Origin: JAGVSR01 sp964589785 | GTDB taxonomy: Bacteria > Pseudomonadota > Alphaproteobacteria > Rhizobiales > Hyphomicrobiaceae | Length of the DNA: 64,000 nt | Direction: 5' to 3' | Assembly (NCBI GenBank): GCA_964589785.1 | Contig: CAZPUQ010000002.1 | Location: forward strand, 375,665-439,664 | Shown here: one piece after another, positions 28,172 through 37,254 of the stretch | Layout: each line of letters opens with the position of its first letter | Position numbering within the stretch: the stretch's first letter is position 1 | The notes under the pieces: model-generated | Told to the model about the DNA's origin: nothing | The model's input: the letters and a program-made list of their open reading frames with translations, nothing else | The model's database searches: none | Made by a program: the position numbers and the translations under genes

Positions 28172-29842
28172 TCAGGCACCCTTCGGCTTCGCCGGGCCCA
28201 TGGCGCGGAACGCCGATAGCGTCGTCTGGGGCGTCAGCGCCTCCGGATCGAGCCGCAGCGCGATGAGGGCGGGCCGGCCGCAGGTGAGCGCCTCCTCGAA
28301 GGCGCGGGCGAACTCCGCCGTCTCCGTGATCGTGACGCCGTCGGCCCCGAAGCTTCTCGCGAAGGCGGCGAAGTCGGGGTTGATCAGGCTCGTGCCGCTG
28401 ACGCGGCCGGGATAGGCGCGCTCCTGGTGCATGCGGATGGTGCCGTACATGCCGTTGTCGGCGACGATGACGATGAGCGGCAGGTCGTACTGCACGGCGG
28501 TTGCCAGCTCCTGCGCGGTCATCATGAAGCAGCCGTCGCCTGCGAACGCGACCACCGTGCGGTCCGGGAAGGCGAGCTTGGCGGCAATCGCGGCCGGCAG
28601 CCCGTAGCCCATGGAGCCGGAGGCCGGCGCTAGGCTCGTCGGAAAACCTTTGTAGGTGAGATAGCGATGCACGAACTGGCTGTAGTTGCCGGCTCCGCTC
28701 GCCAGGATCGCCGTCTCCGGCAGGCGCTCGGAGACGACGCGCACGGCCTCGGCGAGTTGCACCTCGCCGGGGGTCGCAACCGGGCGCTGGGTGCGCTCGA
28801 AGGCGCTGCGCAGGTCGCGCCGGAACGTCCGCCAGCGCTTGACGGCGGGCGGCTCCAGGCCTTTCAGCGCCACCGCGAAGCTCTCCGCGCCCGCCGCCAC
28901 CTCGGCGGCGACCCGCACGCCGTCGCGCGGGTCTGAGCCCGCCGGATGCACGTGGATGATGTGCTGGGAGGGGACGGGCGTGGCGATGATCGACCAGCCG
29001 CCGGTGCCGATGTCGTCGAGCGGCGCGCCGATGACGAGGAGGACGTCCGCGGCGCGGATGGCGGTCGCGAGCCGCTCGTCCATGTTGATGCCGATGTGGC
29101 CGCAGTAGGAGGGATGCCGGTTGTCGATGTAGTCCTGCGCGCGGAAGGCGGCCGCCACCGGCAGATCGAACCGCAGCGCGAAGGTCTGCACGGCCTCCTG
29201 CGCCGCTGGCGACCAGTGCGGCCCGCCGACGATGACGAGCGGCTGCTCGGCCGCGGCGAGCGTATCGGCGATCGCCTGCATCGCGGCTGCGGACGGCTCG
29301 GCCCGCGCGGCCGCGACGAACGGCGCGTCGGCGACATCCGCGTTCTCGCTCAGCACATCCTCCGGCAGGCCGATGACGACGGGGCCCGGCCGGCCCGACA
29401 GGGCGATCGCGTAGGCGCGCGCCACGGTCTCCGGCAGCCGCGCGGCCGACACGGCGGTCTCGACGTGCTTGGCCATCGTCCCGTAGAGGCCGGCGAGGTC
29501 GAACTCCTGGAACACGGTGAGCCCGGCAAGCCCGCGCGGCGGCAGTCCGACGAACAGGATCATCGGCGTCTGGCCCTGGGCCGCGACGTAGACGCCGGAG
29601 GCCGCGTTGGTCGCGCCCGGCGCGCGCGTCACGAAGGCGATGCCTGGCCGTCCGGTGAGGCGTCCCATGGCCTCGGCCATCATGGCCGCACCGCCTTCGT
29701 GGCGGCAGACGATGGTGCGCACGGCGGAGGAGTCGAACAGGGCGTCGAGGACGGCGAGAAAGCTCTCCCCCGGCACCAGGAACGCCGCGTCGGCGCCCTG
29801 GAGGCCCAATTGATCGACGAGAATGCGTCCGCCTGAGCGCAT
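28172..29842 (-). CDS. Thiamine-diphosphate enzyme (acetolactate synthase/benzoylformate decarboxylase family)
   Basis: A 556-residue protein with the three-domain layout of the AHAS/POX family: PYR domain with the catalytic Glu in VCRHEGGAAMMAEAMGR, a central Rossmann-like domain, and the PP domain with the ThDP motif GDGCFMMTAQELATA ending near IVIVADNGMYG. The product is not told by motif alone: it is annotated in many relatives simply as thiamine pyrophosphate-binding protein. No ilvN small subunit is next to it, so it is not the main biosynthetic AHAS. It stands 90 bases downstream of the response regulator gene on the same strand. Confidence 0.9.
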   Translation of the reverse strand: MRSGGRILVDQLGLQGADAAFLVPGESFLAVLDALFDSSAVRTIVCRHEGGAAMMAEAMGRLTGRPGIAFVTRAPGATNAASGVYVAAQGQTPMILFVGLPPRGLAGLTVFQEFDLAGLYGTMAKHVETAVSAARLPETVARAYAIALSGRPGPVVIGLPEDVLSENADVADAPFVAAARAEPSAAAMQAIADTLAAAEQPLVIVGGPHWSPAAQEAVQTFALRFDLPVAAAFRAQDYIDNRHPSYCGHIGINMDERLATAIRAADVLLVIGAPLDDIGTGGWSIIATPVPSQHIIHVHPAGSDPRDGVRVAAEVAAGAESFAVALKGLEPPAVKRWRTFRRDLRSAFERTQRPVATPGEVQLAEAVRVVSERLPETAILASGAGNYSQFVHRYLTYKGFPTSLAPASGSMGYGLPAAIAAKLAFPDRTVVAFAGDGCFMMTAQELATAVQYDLPLIVIVADNGMYGTIRMHQERAYPGRVSGTSLINPDFAAFARSFGADGVTITETAEFARAFEEALTCGRPALIALRLDPEALTPQTTLSAFRAMGPAKPKGA

Positions 29843-29932
29843 GCGGCCCGGCCTCTTCTGCTGGCCCCGGTCTTTGGAGTTCTAGGCCAAGCCCGGCGCG
29901 GACGCCGCAAAATCCGGCAACGGGGTTGACGC

Positions 29933-30532
29933 TCAGCCGAGCCCCAGCGCCAGCCCCATGCGCACGAGATCGGCCATCGACTTGGCCGACATGCGCGTCA
30001 TGACCCAGGTGCGGTGGATTTCGACCGTTCGCGGGCTGATGCCGAGCTGCAGCCCGATCTCCTTGTTGGAGAGCCCCTGGATCAGGAGGTGCATCGTGTC
30101 GCGCTGGCGGTCGGACAGCGAGGCGTAGCGGGCACGGTACTCCTGCAGCTCGAGGTTCGTCTTGAGCGACGTCGCCGACGTCTCCATGGCGGACCTGACC
30201 GACGACAGCAGGCGCTCGAGATCGAACGGCTTCTCGATGAAATCGAACGCGCCGAGCTTCAGGGCCTGCACGGCCATCTCGATGTCGCCGTGCCCCGTGA
30301 GCAGGATGATGGGACGCGGGTCGTCGGCGGCCTGCAGCTTGCGCAGGAGGTCGATCCCCGTCGCCTCGGGCATGCGCACGTCGCTGACGATCGTGCCCGG
30401 CGCAAACGGCGCGGCGAGGAAGTCCGTGACGCTCGCATAGGAGGCCACGGCATATCCGTGCGTCTCGAGCAGCAGGCCGACGGCGTCGCGCACGGAAGCC
30501 TCGTCGTCGATGATCGATACGGTTTCGGTCAT
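29933..30532 (-). CDS. FixJ/NarL-type response regulator
   Basis: A 199-residue two-domain regulator. The receiver domain starts VSIIDDEASVRDAVG; the phosphoacceptor Asp is in TIVSDVRMPEATG and the conserved Lys in DFIEKPFDLE. The C-terminal LuxR-type helix-turn-helix is ALSDRQRD-style (SLSDRQRDTMHLLIQGLSNKEIG). This is the FixJ order, matched to the kinase just upstream, whose stop overlaps its ATG by four bases, so the pair is a single two-component system. Candidate target: the palindromes at 32197-32224 in front of the operon. Confidence 0.95.
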   Translation of the reverse strand: MTETVSIIDDEASVRDAVGLLLETHGYAVASYASVTDFLAAPFAPGTIVSDVRMPEATGIDLLRKLQAADDPRPIILLTGHGDIEMAVQALKLGAFDFIEKPFDLERLLSSVRSAMETSATSLKTNLELQEYRARYASLSDRQRDTMHLLIQGLSNKEIGLQLGISPRTVEIHRTWVMTRMSAKSMADLVRMGLALGLG

Positions 30533-32109
30533 GTCGGAGCTCCGTTTGCAGGCAGGGACAGGGTGACGGTGGCGCCGCGCGGCGTCGACTGGATGGCGAA
30601 GCTGCCACCATGGGCTTCCGCGATCGAACGCACGACCGCAAGACCGATGCCCGAGCCGTCGGCCTTGCTCGACGTAAAGGGCGTCGGATCGGTGACGTCG
30701 TAACCCGGCGGAAAGCCGGGCCCGTTGTCGCGGACCTCGATCCGGATGTCGTCGCGCCCCGCGCGCGCGGCCGTCAGCGCGACGCGGCCCTCGCGGCCGA
30801 CGCTCTCGATCGCCTCGGCGGCATTGACGATGAGGTTGTGGACCGCCTGCTGGAGCTGCACCGCGTCGGCGATGATGGCGGGCAGGCCCGACTCGACATC
30901 GATCGACAGCGCGATGCCGCGCTTGGCGAGATCGGCGCGCAAGAGCTCGTCGAGCTCATCGAGCGTCTCGGGCAAATCCACGGGGCCGCGGTTGAGGCTG
31001 CCCTGGCGCAACAGCTCGCGGATGCCGGTGAGGACGGACGCCGCGCGTGCGCATTCCGCCTCGACCTTGCCGAGCGCCCGCGATGCCAGCGCCGTATCGC
31101 CGTCCCTCAGCGCCTTGCCGGCGATGCCGCTGTAGGTCGTCAGCGCCGTCAGCGGCTGGTTCATCTCGTGCGCGATGGTGGCGGCGATCTCGCCCGCCGA
31201 GCGGATGCGGAGCGCGCGGCTCAAGGCGGCGTGCTGGTCGCGCAGCCGCGCGGCGGTATCCTCGCGCTCGGCGACGATGGTGGCGACGATGAGGCCGGTG
31301 ATCGCCAGCGCGATCATGAGGACCTGGAGGACGCTGAAGCCCGGATTGGTGCCGAAGCGGATCTCCGCCCCGATCACGATGCCGATCTGCACCAGGGCGA
31401 GCGCGACGACGGCGCCGGGCGGCCCATGGCTCAGCGCCACCCACAGCACCGGCAGGAAGAGCAGGTAGAAGAGCTGGAAGGCGGTGGCGTCCTGATAGCC
31501 GAAGACGATGACCAGCGAAGCGATTACAGCGAGCACCTGCATCGGGGCCCACGGTCCCGCGGGCGGCCAGGGCCGGTAGGTCCGCCAGAGGAGGACGAGC
31601 GGCACCACGGTCAGGATGCCGATCATGTCGCCGACGGAGGCGCGCCACACGACGGCGCCGACCTCGTCGCGCATCACGAGCCCCGCGGCGAGCAGCACGC
31701 CGATGAACAGGAGCGCCGACACGACGGCCGTCGCCACGCCGACGGCGATGAGCGTCAGCGCATCGCGCACGGCCCGGAAGCGCGGATCGAACCAGGTGAG
31801 GTTCTGCAGAACGAGGCCCGCCGTCACGTGCGCGCCCCCGACCAGCACGGCGGCCGTCAGCTCGAAGCCGAAACCCATTGGCAACTGGCGCAGAACGAGA
31901 TCGGCGACGAAGGGGGCCGCGACGACGAACGGCGCGATGCGCACGCCCTCCAGGAAGACGACGGCGATGCTGAGCCCGACGGCAGGATTCCAGGGCGTGA
32001 TGCCAAGCTCGCGATAGGGCTTCACGAAGCTGATGTAGTCGAGGGCCACATAGGCGACGAGGAACCCGATGCCGATCAGCAATTGGCGCGTTGATGTGGT
32101 GGCGGACAT
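30529..32109 (-). CDS. MASE1-type sensor histidine kinase
   Basis: A 526-residue membrane kinase. The first 300 residues form about eight spans in MASE1 style (LITPWNPAVGLSIAVVFLEG-like region, VGDMIGILTVVPLVLLW). Then comes HisKA with the phosphoacceptor in IAATIAHEMNQPLTALTTY, and a HATPase with IRIEVRDNGPGFPPG and DGSGIGLAVVRSIAEAHGG. The signal sensed by MASE1 is not known. The HisKA/HATPase type is that of FixL-like kinases, fitting its FixJ-type partner. Overlaps the partner gene by four bases. Confidence 0.93.
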   Translation of the reverse strand: MSATTSTRQLLIGIGFLVAYVALDYISFVKPYRELGITPWNPAVGLSIAVVFLEGVRIAPFVVAAPFVADLVLRQLPMGFGFELTAAVLVGGAHVTAGLVLQNLTWFDPRFRAVRDALTLIAVGVATAVVSALLFIGVLLAAGLVMRDEVGAVVWRASVGDMIGILTVVPLVLLWRTYRPWPPAGPWAPMQVLAVIASLVIVFGYQDATAFQLFYLLFLPVLWVALSHGPPGAVVALALVQIGIVIGAEIRFGTNPGFSVLQVLMIALAITGLIVATIVAEREDTAARLRDQHAALSRALRIRSAGEIAATIAHEMNQPLTALTTYSGIAGKALRDGDTALASRALGKVEAECARAASVLTGIRELLRQGSLNRGPVDLPETLDELDELLRADLAKRGIALSIDVESGLPAIIADAVQLQQAVHNLIVNAAEAIESVGREGRVALTAARAGRDDIRIEVRDNGPGFPPGYDVTDPTPFTSSKADGSGIGLAVVRSIAEAHGGSFAIQSTPRGATVTLSLPANGAPT

Positions 32110-32196
32110 CGCCGGTCCTCTCGCCTCGTCCCGTGGAATCGTGTGCGGCCGGTATGCGTCGCGCTTTGTGCCTGCCTGCGGCCGAAACCCGAATAA

Positions 32197-32224
32197 GTAG
32201 CGCTACGTAGCCCGCAGGGCTACG
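32197..32224. promoter_or_regulatory. Overlapping palindromes upstream of MASE1 kinase operon
   Basis: Three nested symmetric elements: GTAGCGCTAC (32197-32206), CTACGTAG (32203-32210), and CGTAGCCC-GCA-GGGCTACG (32206-32224). They lie 88-115 bases before the kinase start and between two divergent transcription units. A binding site for the cognate FixJ-type regulator is the natural idea, since FixJ-like sites often have a TACGTAG-type core; this is inference. Confidence 0.55.
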
Positions 32225-32603
32225 AACTCGTGCCGTCTGGCGGCAAGGGGCAAATATCCTAATCCTGCAGGCTCGGAATGCGACTCAACCGATCACGCCG
32301 GAGGCACGGCCATGGGAGGCGACGCCATGGACTGCGACAACGATCCGGCGGCGGTCGTGGCCTTGAGCCTGCCCGCCGTCGCCTCGGAGGGCGGGTTCGT
32401 GCAAACCCGGATCTTGGTCGTCCCTGCGGCCGGCGTTGCAAACGGCCCATCGCTGCCCGAGTCGCGGTGTTCGCTGCCGTCGGCCCCGACCGACGGCGCG
32501 GTTCGCCACAGGGATCGCGTCGCCTGAGCTCGGCCAGGGGTCTTCACCCCGACGGGCGCTCCGCGCACACGGTTCGTCATCACACCTGAGTTGAAGCGCA
32601 GCA
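32225..32603. other. Intergenic, no convincing gene
   Basis: 379 bases between the operator candidate and the USP gene. The best reading frame, 32312-32527 on the plus strand (71 residues, with GGAGGC before its ATG), has no recognisable features and ends in Arg/Pro-rich sequence, so I leave it open. Confidence 0.4.
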
Positions 32604-33059
32604 ATGCCCCGCATTCTCGTTGTCGTCGATGGAACGGCCGAAGCGACCCTGGCGCTCGATGGGGCGATGGACGTGGCGGCGGCGCTGCCCGGCAGCGAGC
32701 TCATCCTGCTCGGCATCCTACCCGAGCTGTCGCCGTGGCAGGCCGTGCGGGCGCGCCGTCCGGCCGCCGGCCCCGTCGTGCGCGAGATTCTGCTGCGCGC
32801 GGGATCGTCGGTAGCCGCGCGCGGCCTCCGCGCGCGTCTGCGCGTCGAGACGGGAGAGAAGGCCGACATCGTCACGAAGGTCGCCGGCGAGGAAGGCTGC
32901 GATCACATCTTCGTCGCGGAGACCGGCGCGACGCCCGCGGCTCGTGCGCTCATTGCGCTGACCTCCGTCTGCACGGGGCGCGCAACGGGGCGCATCATCT
33001 CCAAGTCCGACGTGCCGGTGACGGTCGTGGCCTCGAAGGGCCCGCGCGCTTGCCGGTAG
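32604..33059 (+). CDS. Universal stress protein family protein
   Basis: A 151-residue protein with the USP fold: MPRILVVVDGTAEATLAL at the start (the nucleotide-proximal Asp in VVVDGT), a long variable middle, and the C-terminal SDVPVTVVASKG strand. The usual ATP motif GxxGxxR is not clean (CTGRATGRIISKSDVPV does resemble G-x2-G-x9-[ST]). It is followed after 32 bases by the methyltransferase, so the two are probably co-transcribed. Confidence 0.8.
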   Translation: MPRILVVVDGTAEATLALDGAMDVAAALPGSELILLGILPELSPWQAVRARRPAAGPVVREILLRAGSSVAARGLRARLRVETGEKADIVTKVAGEEGCDHIFVAETGATPAARALIALTSVCTGRATGRIISKSDVPVTVVASKGPRACR

Positions 33060-33091
33060 GACGGTCCGATTGAACAGTCTGGAGGGACCCC

Positions 33092-34054
33092 ATGCTCACC
33101 GCCGGCAAGAGCCCCGTTCCGCCTGCCGCAATGGACGCGGCGCGCGGTGGCCCCATCAAGGCCAACTTCGACAGCGTCTATCTCGAAAACGATCCGCGCG
33201 AGTACTACCGCGTGCTGTACGGCCTCGATTACGTCATTCCGCAGATCGCAAAGCCCGTGTTCCTCGCGGTGATCGCGGAGCTGGAGCGGCTGCGCGGACG
33301 GCCTTTGCGCGTCCTGGACATCGGCTGCAGCTACGGCAACAACGCGGCCCTGCTGCAGTTCCCGCTCGATCTCGACCGCATCGCGGCGCGCTACCGGGAG
33401 CTTTCCGCCGCGACGGTCGGCCTGGCCGAGCTCGTGGTGCTCGACCGCGCCTATTTCCGCTCATGGCCGCGGCGCAGCATCGAGTTCGTCGGCCTCGATG
33501 CGTCCCGCCCGGCCATCGACTATGCCCGCGCGGTCGGCCTCATCCATCACGGCATCGCCGGCGACTTCGAGTTCGCGCCGCTCCCGCCGGAGGCGGACGG
33601 CATCCTGCGCGGAATCGATCTCGTCGTCTCCACCGGCACCGTCGGCTACGTGACCGAGCGCACGCTGTCGCGCGTCCTCGAGGCGATCGGCCAGCCCGCG
33701 CCGTGGGTCGCGTCCTTCGTCCTCAGAATGTTTCCCTATGACCGGATCGCCGCGACGCTCGCGGGCGCGGGGCTGCGCACGGAGAAGCTGCACGGGGCGA
33801 CGTTCGTGCAGCGGCGCTTCCAGTCCGCCCAGGAGTGCGCCCAGGTCCTGGAGCGGCTGCGCGGCCTCGGGCTCGATCCCACCGGCAAGGAGGCCGAGGG
33901 GCTGTTTCACGCCGAGTTCTTCCTCTCCCGCCCCCTCTCCGACACCGCCGGCCGGCCGCTGGAATCGATCGTCTCTCTCACCCAGGGTACGGACCGGCCC
34001 CTCGGACCGCGGTTCGCCAGCACGCCCGCCGGGACGATCCGCCTCGTCCGGTAG
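33092..34054 (+). CDS. Class I SAM-dependent methyltransferase
   Basis: A 320-residue protein with a Rossmann methyltransferase core: motif I is RVLDIGCSYGNNAALL, an acidic motif II is EFVGLDASRPAIDYA, and motif IV is DLVVSTGTVGYVTE. The substrate is unknown. The C-terminal 100 residues form a separate part. The start codon ATG at 33092 has GGAGGG upstream. Its partner gene seems to be the USP gene 32 bases before it. Confidence 0.82.
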   Translation: MLTAGKSPVPPAAMDAARGGPIKANFDSVYLENDPREYYRVLYGLDYVIPQIAKPVFLAVIAELERLRGRPLRVLDIGCSYGNNAALLQFPLDLDRIAARYRELSAATVGLAELVVLDRAYFRSWPRRSIEFVGLDASRPAIDYARAVGLIHHGIAGDFEFAPLPPEADGILRGIDLVVSTGTVGYVTERTLSRVLEAIGQPAPWVASFVLRMFPYDRIAATLAGAGLRTEKLHGATFVQRRFQSAQECAQVLERLRGLGLDPTGKEAEGLFHAEFFLSRPLSDTAGRPLESIVSLTQGTDRPLGPRFASTPAGTIRLVR

Positions 34055-34125
34055 CCCGACACCTGACCATTTGCCGACTTTATCTTGTGTCTCGATGGCC
34101 ATAGGCCGCGCGGGTCGCGGTCGCT

Positions 34126-35814
34126 ATGGTGCGCCGCGTCGAGCGAGGCAGCGTGGGCGGAGTGGGAGGCCAGCGGATCGTGCGCGGAGACGGGGTGGGC
34201 TTGGACCGAGTGGGCGGCGCGGCCGTTCTTGCCGTCGTCGGCGCCATGCTGGCGATGACGGGGGCCGCAGCCACGGGCTCGACGGCCGAGAGCAAGGCGG
34301 ACAAGGTGGGTGCGGTTCTGTCGACGCACTGCGCCCGCTGCCACCAGACCGGCAAGGTCGAAAATCCCCCGGCCAAGGGCGCCATCGCCAACATTCTCGA
34401 TCTTACGGCCCTCGCCGGGCGCGACGACCTCGTCGTGCCCGGCGATCCGGATGCCTCCCGCCTCTACCAGCTCCTGCTCTCGCGGCACCGGCCGCACACG
34501 GTCTTCTTCGGTCCCGTGCCGGGGCCTAGCGCCGCCGAGATCCAGGATGTCCGTGACTGGATCGCGGGCCTGCCGCCGCGTGGGGAGGCGTGCCCCGACC
34601 GCGTCGTCGTCACGCCGGCGGACATCGCGCGCGATGCGGCGGCCTGGCGGAAGGCCTTCGAGACCGACGCGGGCAAGCCGCTGCGCTTCATCACGCTCGC
34701 GGCACTGTCCAACCTCTGCCGCGACGACCGGACGCTTGCCGGCTACCGCATGGCGGTGGCGATGCTGCTCGCCCGGCTATCCGGGAAAGCCGCGCCGCAG
34801 CTTGATACGGTCGGCGAGGCGAGCGTGCTCCTCGCCTTCCGGCCCGACGAGATCGGGCTCACGGCGGAGGCGTGGGACCTCAGAGCGGGCCACGGCGACG
34901 ACGTTCCGGCGGTCGTCGATGCCGATGCGCTGGCGAGCCGGGCGCTCGCGGCCGGCGCACCGGGTCTGGCCGCCGGCATGCCGCTCTCCCCCGTCGGCCG
35001 TGCGGTCGCCGCTCCTCTCGAGGACGGACAGATCGACCCGCACATCGCGGGCATCGACCCTGTCGAGGCGCTGGCTTCCGAGTATCGCCGGACCGTGACG
35101 GTGCAGCGCGCGGCCGCGGAGCTCGCGATCCCGCCCGCGGCCTTGCGTGAGACGCTCCTGGGGCTTGGCGGCGCGCAGAAGCCGCTCGCCCTCCGCCTCG
35201 CTGCGACCGGCCTGCCGCGCCGCGAGTGGAGCACGCTCAAGGCGGCGCTCGCCGGCCGGACCGCGCCCGGAGCGGGTGCGGCCGCGGGGCCCGAGCTCGA
35301 GGACGCCCGGCTCACGCTGGCGCTGTGGACCGACGCCACGGGCTACAAGGCGGGCGACCTCCTGACGGTGCACGTCCGGCCCAGCGCCGACTGCAACCTG
35401 ACCCTCGTCGCCATCGAGTCCGACGGGCTCGCGACCGTTCTCTTTCCCAACGACACCGTGCTCGACAACCGCGTCACGGGCGGCAGCGAGGTGCAGGTGC
35501 CGCCGGCCGGGGCGCCGTTCCAGCTCCGTCTCGACAAGCCGGGCCGGCAGGGGATCGTCGGGATCTGCCATGCGAGCGCCAAGCGGCCGGAGGGCATCGG
35601 CCACGACTTCGAGCGCCAGCGCTTCACGGTGCTCGGCGACTGGCGCACCTTCCTCGCCACGACGGCCGAGCGGGAGGCCGCCTATCAGAAGACGCAGGAC
35701 GATTTGCGCAAGTTCCGCACCGGAGCCGGCAAGGCCGAGACGCTCGGCGAGCAGCTTCCGGTCGGCACCGAGGACGAGGCGCGCGCCGGCCTGTCGTTCG
35801 AGGTCAGGCCGTAG
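34126..35814 (+). CDS. Exported haem-c protein with C-terminal DUF4384 domain
   Basis: A 562-residue protein. Residues 25-50 are a signal or anchor segment (AAVLAVVGAMLAMTGAAA). Next comes a single haem-c site CARCHQTG with a possible distal Met, in the manner of Planctomycete-type c domains (DVRDWIAGLPP). The middle is unassigned, and the C-terminal part (about residues 385-510) fits DUF4384 (TLALWTDATGYKAGDLLTVHVR, then DCNLTLVAIESDGLATVLFPN). DUF4384 usually occurs with peptidase or TIR-like modules, so haem c plus DUF4384 is unusual. Function unknown; export and a redox role are inferred. Starts 72 bases after the methyltransferase stop. Confidence 0.75.
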   Translation: MVRRVERGSVGGVGGQRIVRGDGVGLDRVGGAAVLAVVGAMLAMTGAAATGSTAESKADKVGAVLSTHCARCHQTGKVENPPAKGAIANILDLTALAGRDDLVVPGDPDASRLYQLLLSRHRPHTVFFGPVPGPSAAEIQDVRDWIAGLPPRGEACPDRVVVTPADIARDAAAWRKAFETDAGKPLRFITLAALSNLCRDDRTLAGYRMAVAMLLARLSGKAAPQLDTVGEASVLLAFRPDEIGLTAEAWDLRAGHGDDVPAVVDADALASRALAAGAPGLAAGMPLSPVGRAVAAPLEDGQIDPHIAGIDPVEALASEYRRTVTVQRAAAELAIPPAALRETLLGLGGAQKPLALRLAATGLPRREWSTLKAALAGRTAPGAGAAAGPELEDARLTLALWTDATGYKAGDLLTVHVRPSADCNLTLVAIESDGLATVLFPNDTVLDNRVTGGSEVQVPPAGAPFQLRLDKPGRQGIVGICHASAKRPEGIGHDFERQRFTVLGDWRTFLATTAEREAAYQKTQDDLRKFRTGAGKAETLGEQLPVGTEDEARAGLSFEVRP

Positions 35815-35862
35815 GCGCATCAGCGTGAACGAGCGGCGGCCCCTGCCACGTCCGCGTGCGGC

Positions 35863-37188
35863 TCAATTCTGCTGCGCGGCGGGCCGCGCGGGGAGCTCAG
35901 CCGCCAACACTCCGACGGCCTTGTCGAGCTGGGGATCGCGGCCGCCCGCGTAGGGGATATCGAAGGTGACTTCGATCGTCGGCGCCACGCCCGTGCCCTC
36001 GAGCCGTTCCCCGTCCACGGCCACGTCGCTCACCGCGACCATGAGGAAGCTGCCGTCCGACAGGAGAAACCCGCGGCCGGCGAGGAGCGCCCCCGCCGTC
36101 GTCGTGCCGATCACCTGACCGAGCCCGTACGTCTTGACGCCATAGGTCAGAACCTCTTTGCCGCTCCGCGTCCCGCCGTTGACGAGAAGCGCGACGGGCT
36201 TGCGCCACTTGAAGCTCGCAAACTCCGTCTCACCGTCGCGGTCGGTGAAGGTCATGTCTGGCGCGCGCGTGTTGAAGAGATCGAGATACTGCGGGTCGGC
36301 CCCGCCCCAGCCGTCGCGCAGGTCCCAGATCAGCGCGTCGGCGTCCTTGAGCTTGCCGGTGCTCAGCTCCTCGACCAGGATGCGCTGGTAGTCCCGCCCC
36401 GCATAGGACCACACGCGAATGTAGCCCAGGCGCCTGCCGTCGGCCTCGATGAGGCGCGCGCTGTCGCGCATGGCGTTGCGGAACGCCTTGCCCGGCTCGA
36501 TCTGCTCGGGACGAATGTCGAGGACGGTCACCGGACCGTCCCGCTCGCGCCGGATGCTCATGGTCGCGGTCGTGCCAACCTTGCCGCGGAACGAGGCAAC
36601 GGGCTCGAAGGGCGCGCCGTCGACCGTCAGGATCTCATCGCCCGTCAGCAGCCCGGCCTTCTCTCCCGCCAGGCCCGCGAGAACGCCGGTGACGAATGTT
36701 CGCCCGCCGATCTCCTTCGTGAACACGCCGATGCCCGGGTAGGAGATCCCGTTCGGGAAATGCTTCGGGATGTCGCGGCGCAGGCCATAGGAGAAGATGT
36801 CGGCAAGCTGGTAGTAGGCCGGCTCGTCGGGCGTCGCATGGAGCATGTGCGAGGCGCCGAGCTCGGCGAGCAGGGCATTGATGGCCGCAGAGCGCTCGGC
36901 CGGCGTCCGCGCCTCGAGGTAGCGCTCGCGGTGGCGTGCGCTCACGGCATCCCAGTCCTTGCCGCGCAAGGTGCGGTCGTAGAAATGGCGGCGCACGAGG
37001 CGGGCGGCCTCGTCGAAGACCTCCGCCGTGGCGGCCGCCTCGCGCCCGGCATTCGGCACGTCGGCACGAGCGGCCGGACCGCCCGCCGTCGGCCCGGCCA
37101 GCAGGCCGGCCATGAGGCCCGCGGCCATCGTGAGCGCGGCGGCCGGGCGGGCTTTCAACGATGCGGTGCGGTGCTGCAAAGCACTCAT
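35863..37188 (-). CDS. S41 family (carboxyl-terminal processing-type) peptidase
   Basis: A 441-residue exported protease. A signal sequence (AALTMAAGLMAGLLAGPTAG) is followed by a helical N-terminal region, a PDZ domain (VTGVLAGLAGEKAGLLTGDEIL) and the S41 catalytic domain, with the nucleophile expected in LVNGGTRSGKEVLTYG and DLRDGWGG before it. Tail-specific proteases cut C termini of periplasmic proteins. ATG at 37188 chosen (GGAG upstream); an upstream start would add 18 residues. Last gene of a minus-strand run that begins at 42422, so it may be co-transcribed with the AAA ATPase cluster. Confidence 0.88.
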   Translation of the reverse strand: MSALQHRTASLKARPAAALTMAAGLMAGLLAGPTAGGPAARADVPNAGREAAATAEVFDEAARLVRRHFYDRTLRGKDWDAVSARHRERYLEARTPAERSAAINALLAELGASHMLHATPDEPAYYQLADIFSYGLRRDIPKHFPNGISYPGIGVFTKEIGGRTFVTGVLAGLAGEKAGLLTGDEILTVDGAPFEPVASFRGKVGTTATMSIRRERDGPVTVLDIRPEQIEPGKAFRNAMRDSARLIEADGRRLGYIRVWSYAGRDYQRILVEELSTGKLKDADALIWDLRDGWGGADPQYLDLFNTRAPDMTFTDRDGETEFASFKWRKPVALLVNGGTRSGKEVLTYGVKTYGLGQVIGTTTAGALLAGRGFLLSDGSFLMVAVSDVAVDGERLEGTGVAPTIEVTFDIPYAGGRDPQLDKAVGVLAAELPARPAAQQN

Positions 37189-37254
37189 GGCCTCTGGTCT
37201 CCGGCGGTGGCACGGGCGTTGCCGCGGCCCGCCGCGGCCCATCCCATTCGGATG

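Noticed and set aside
32312..32527. 71-residue frame between the operator candidate and the USP gene, with a good ribosome site
   Set aside because: No family or structural feature, Arg/Pro-rich end; left as undecided intergenic sequence.
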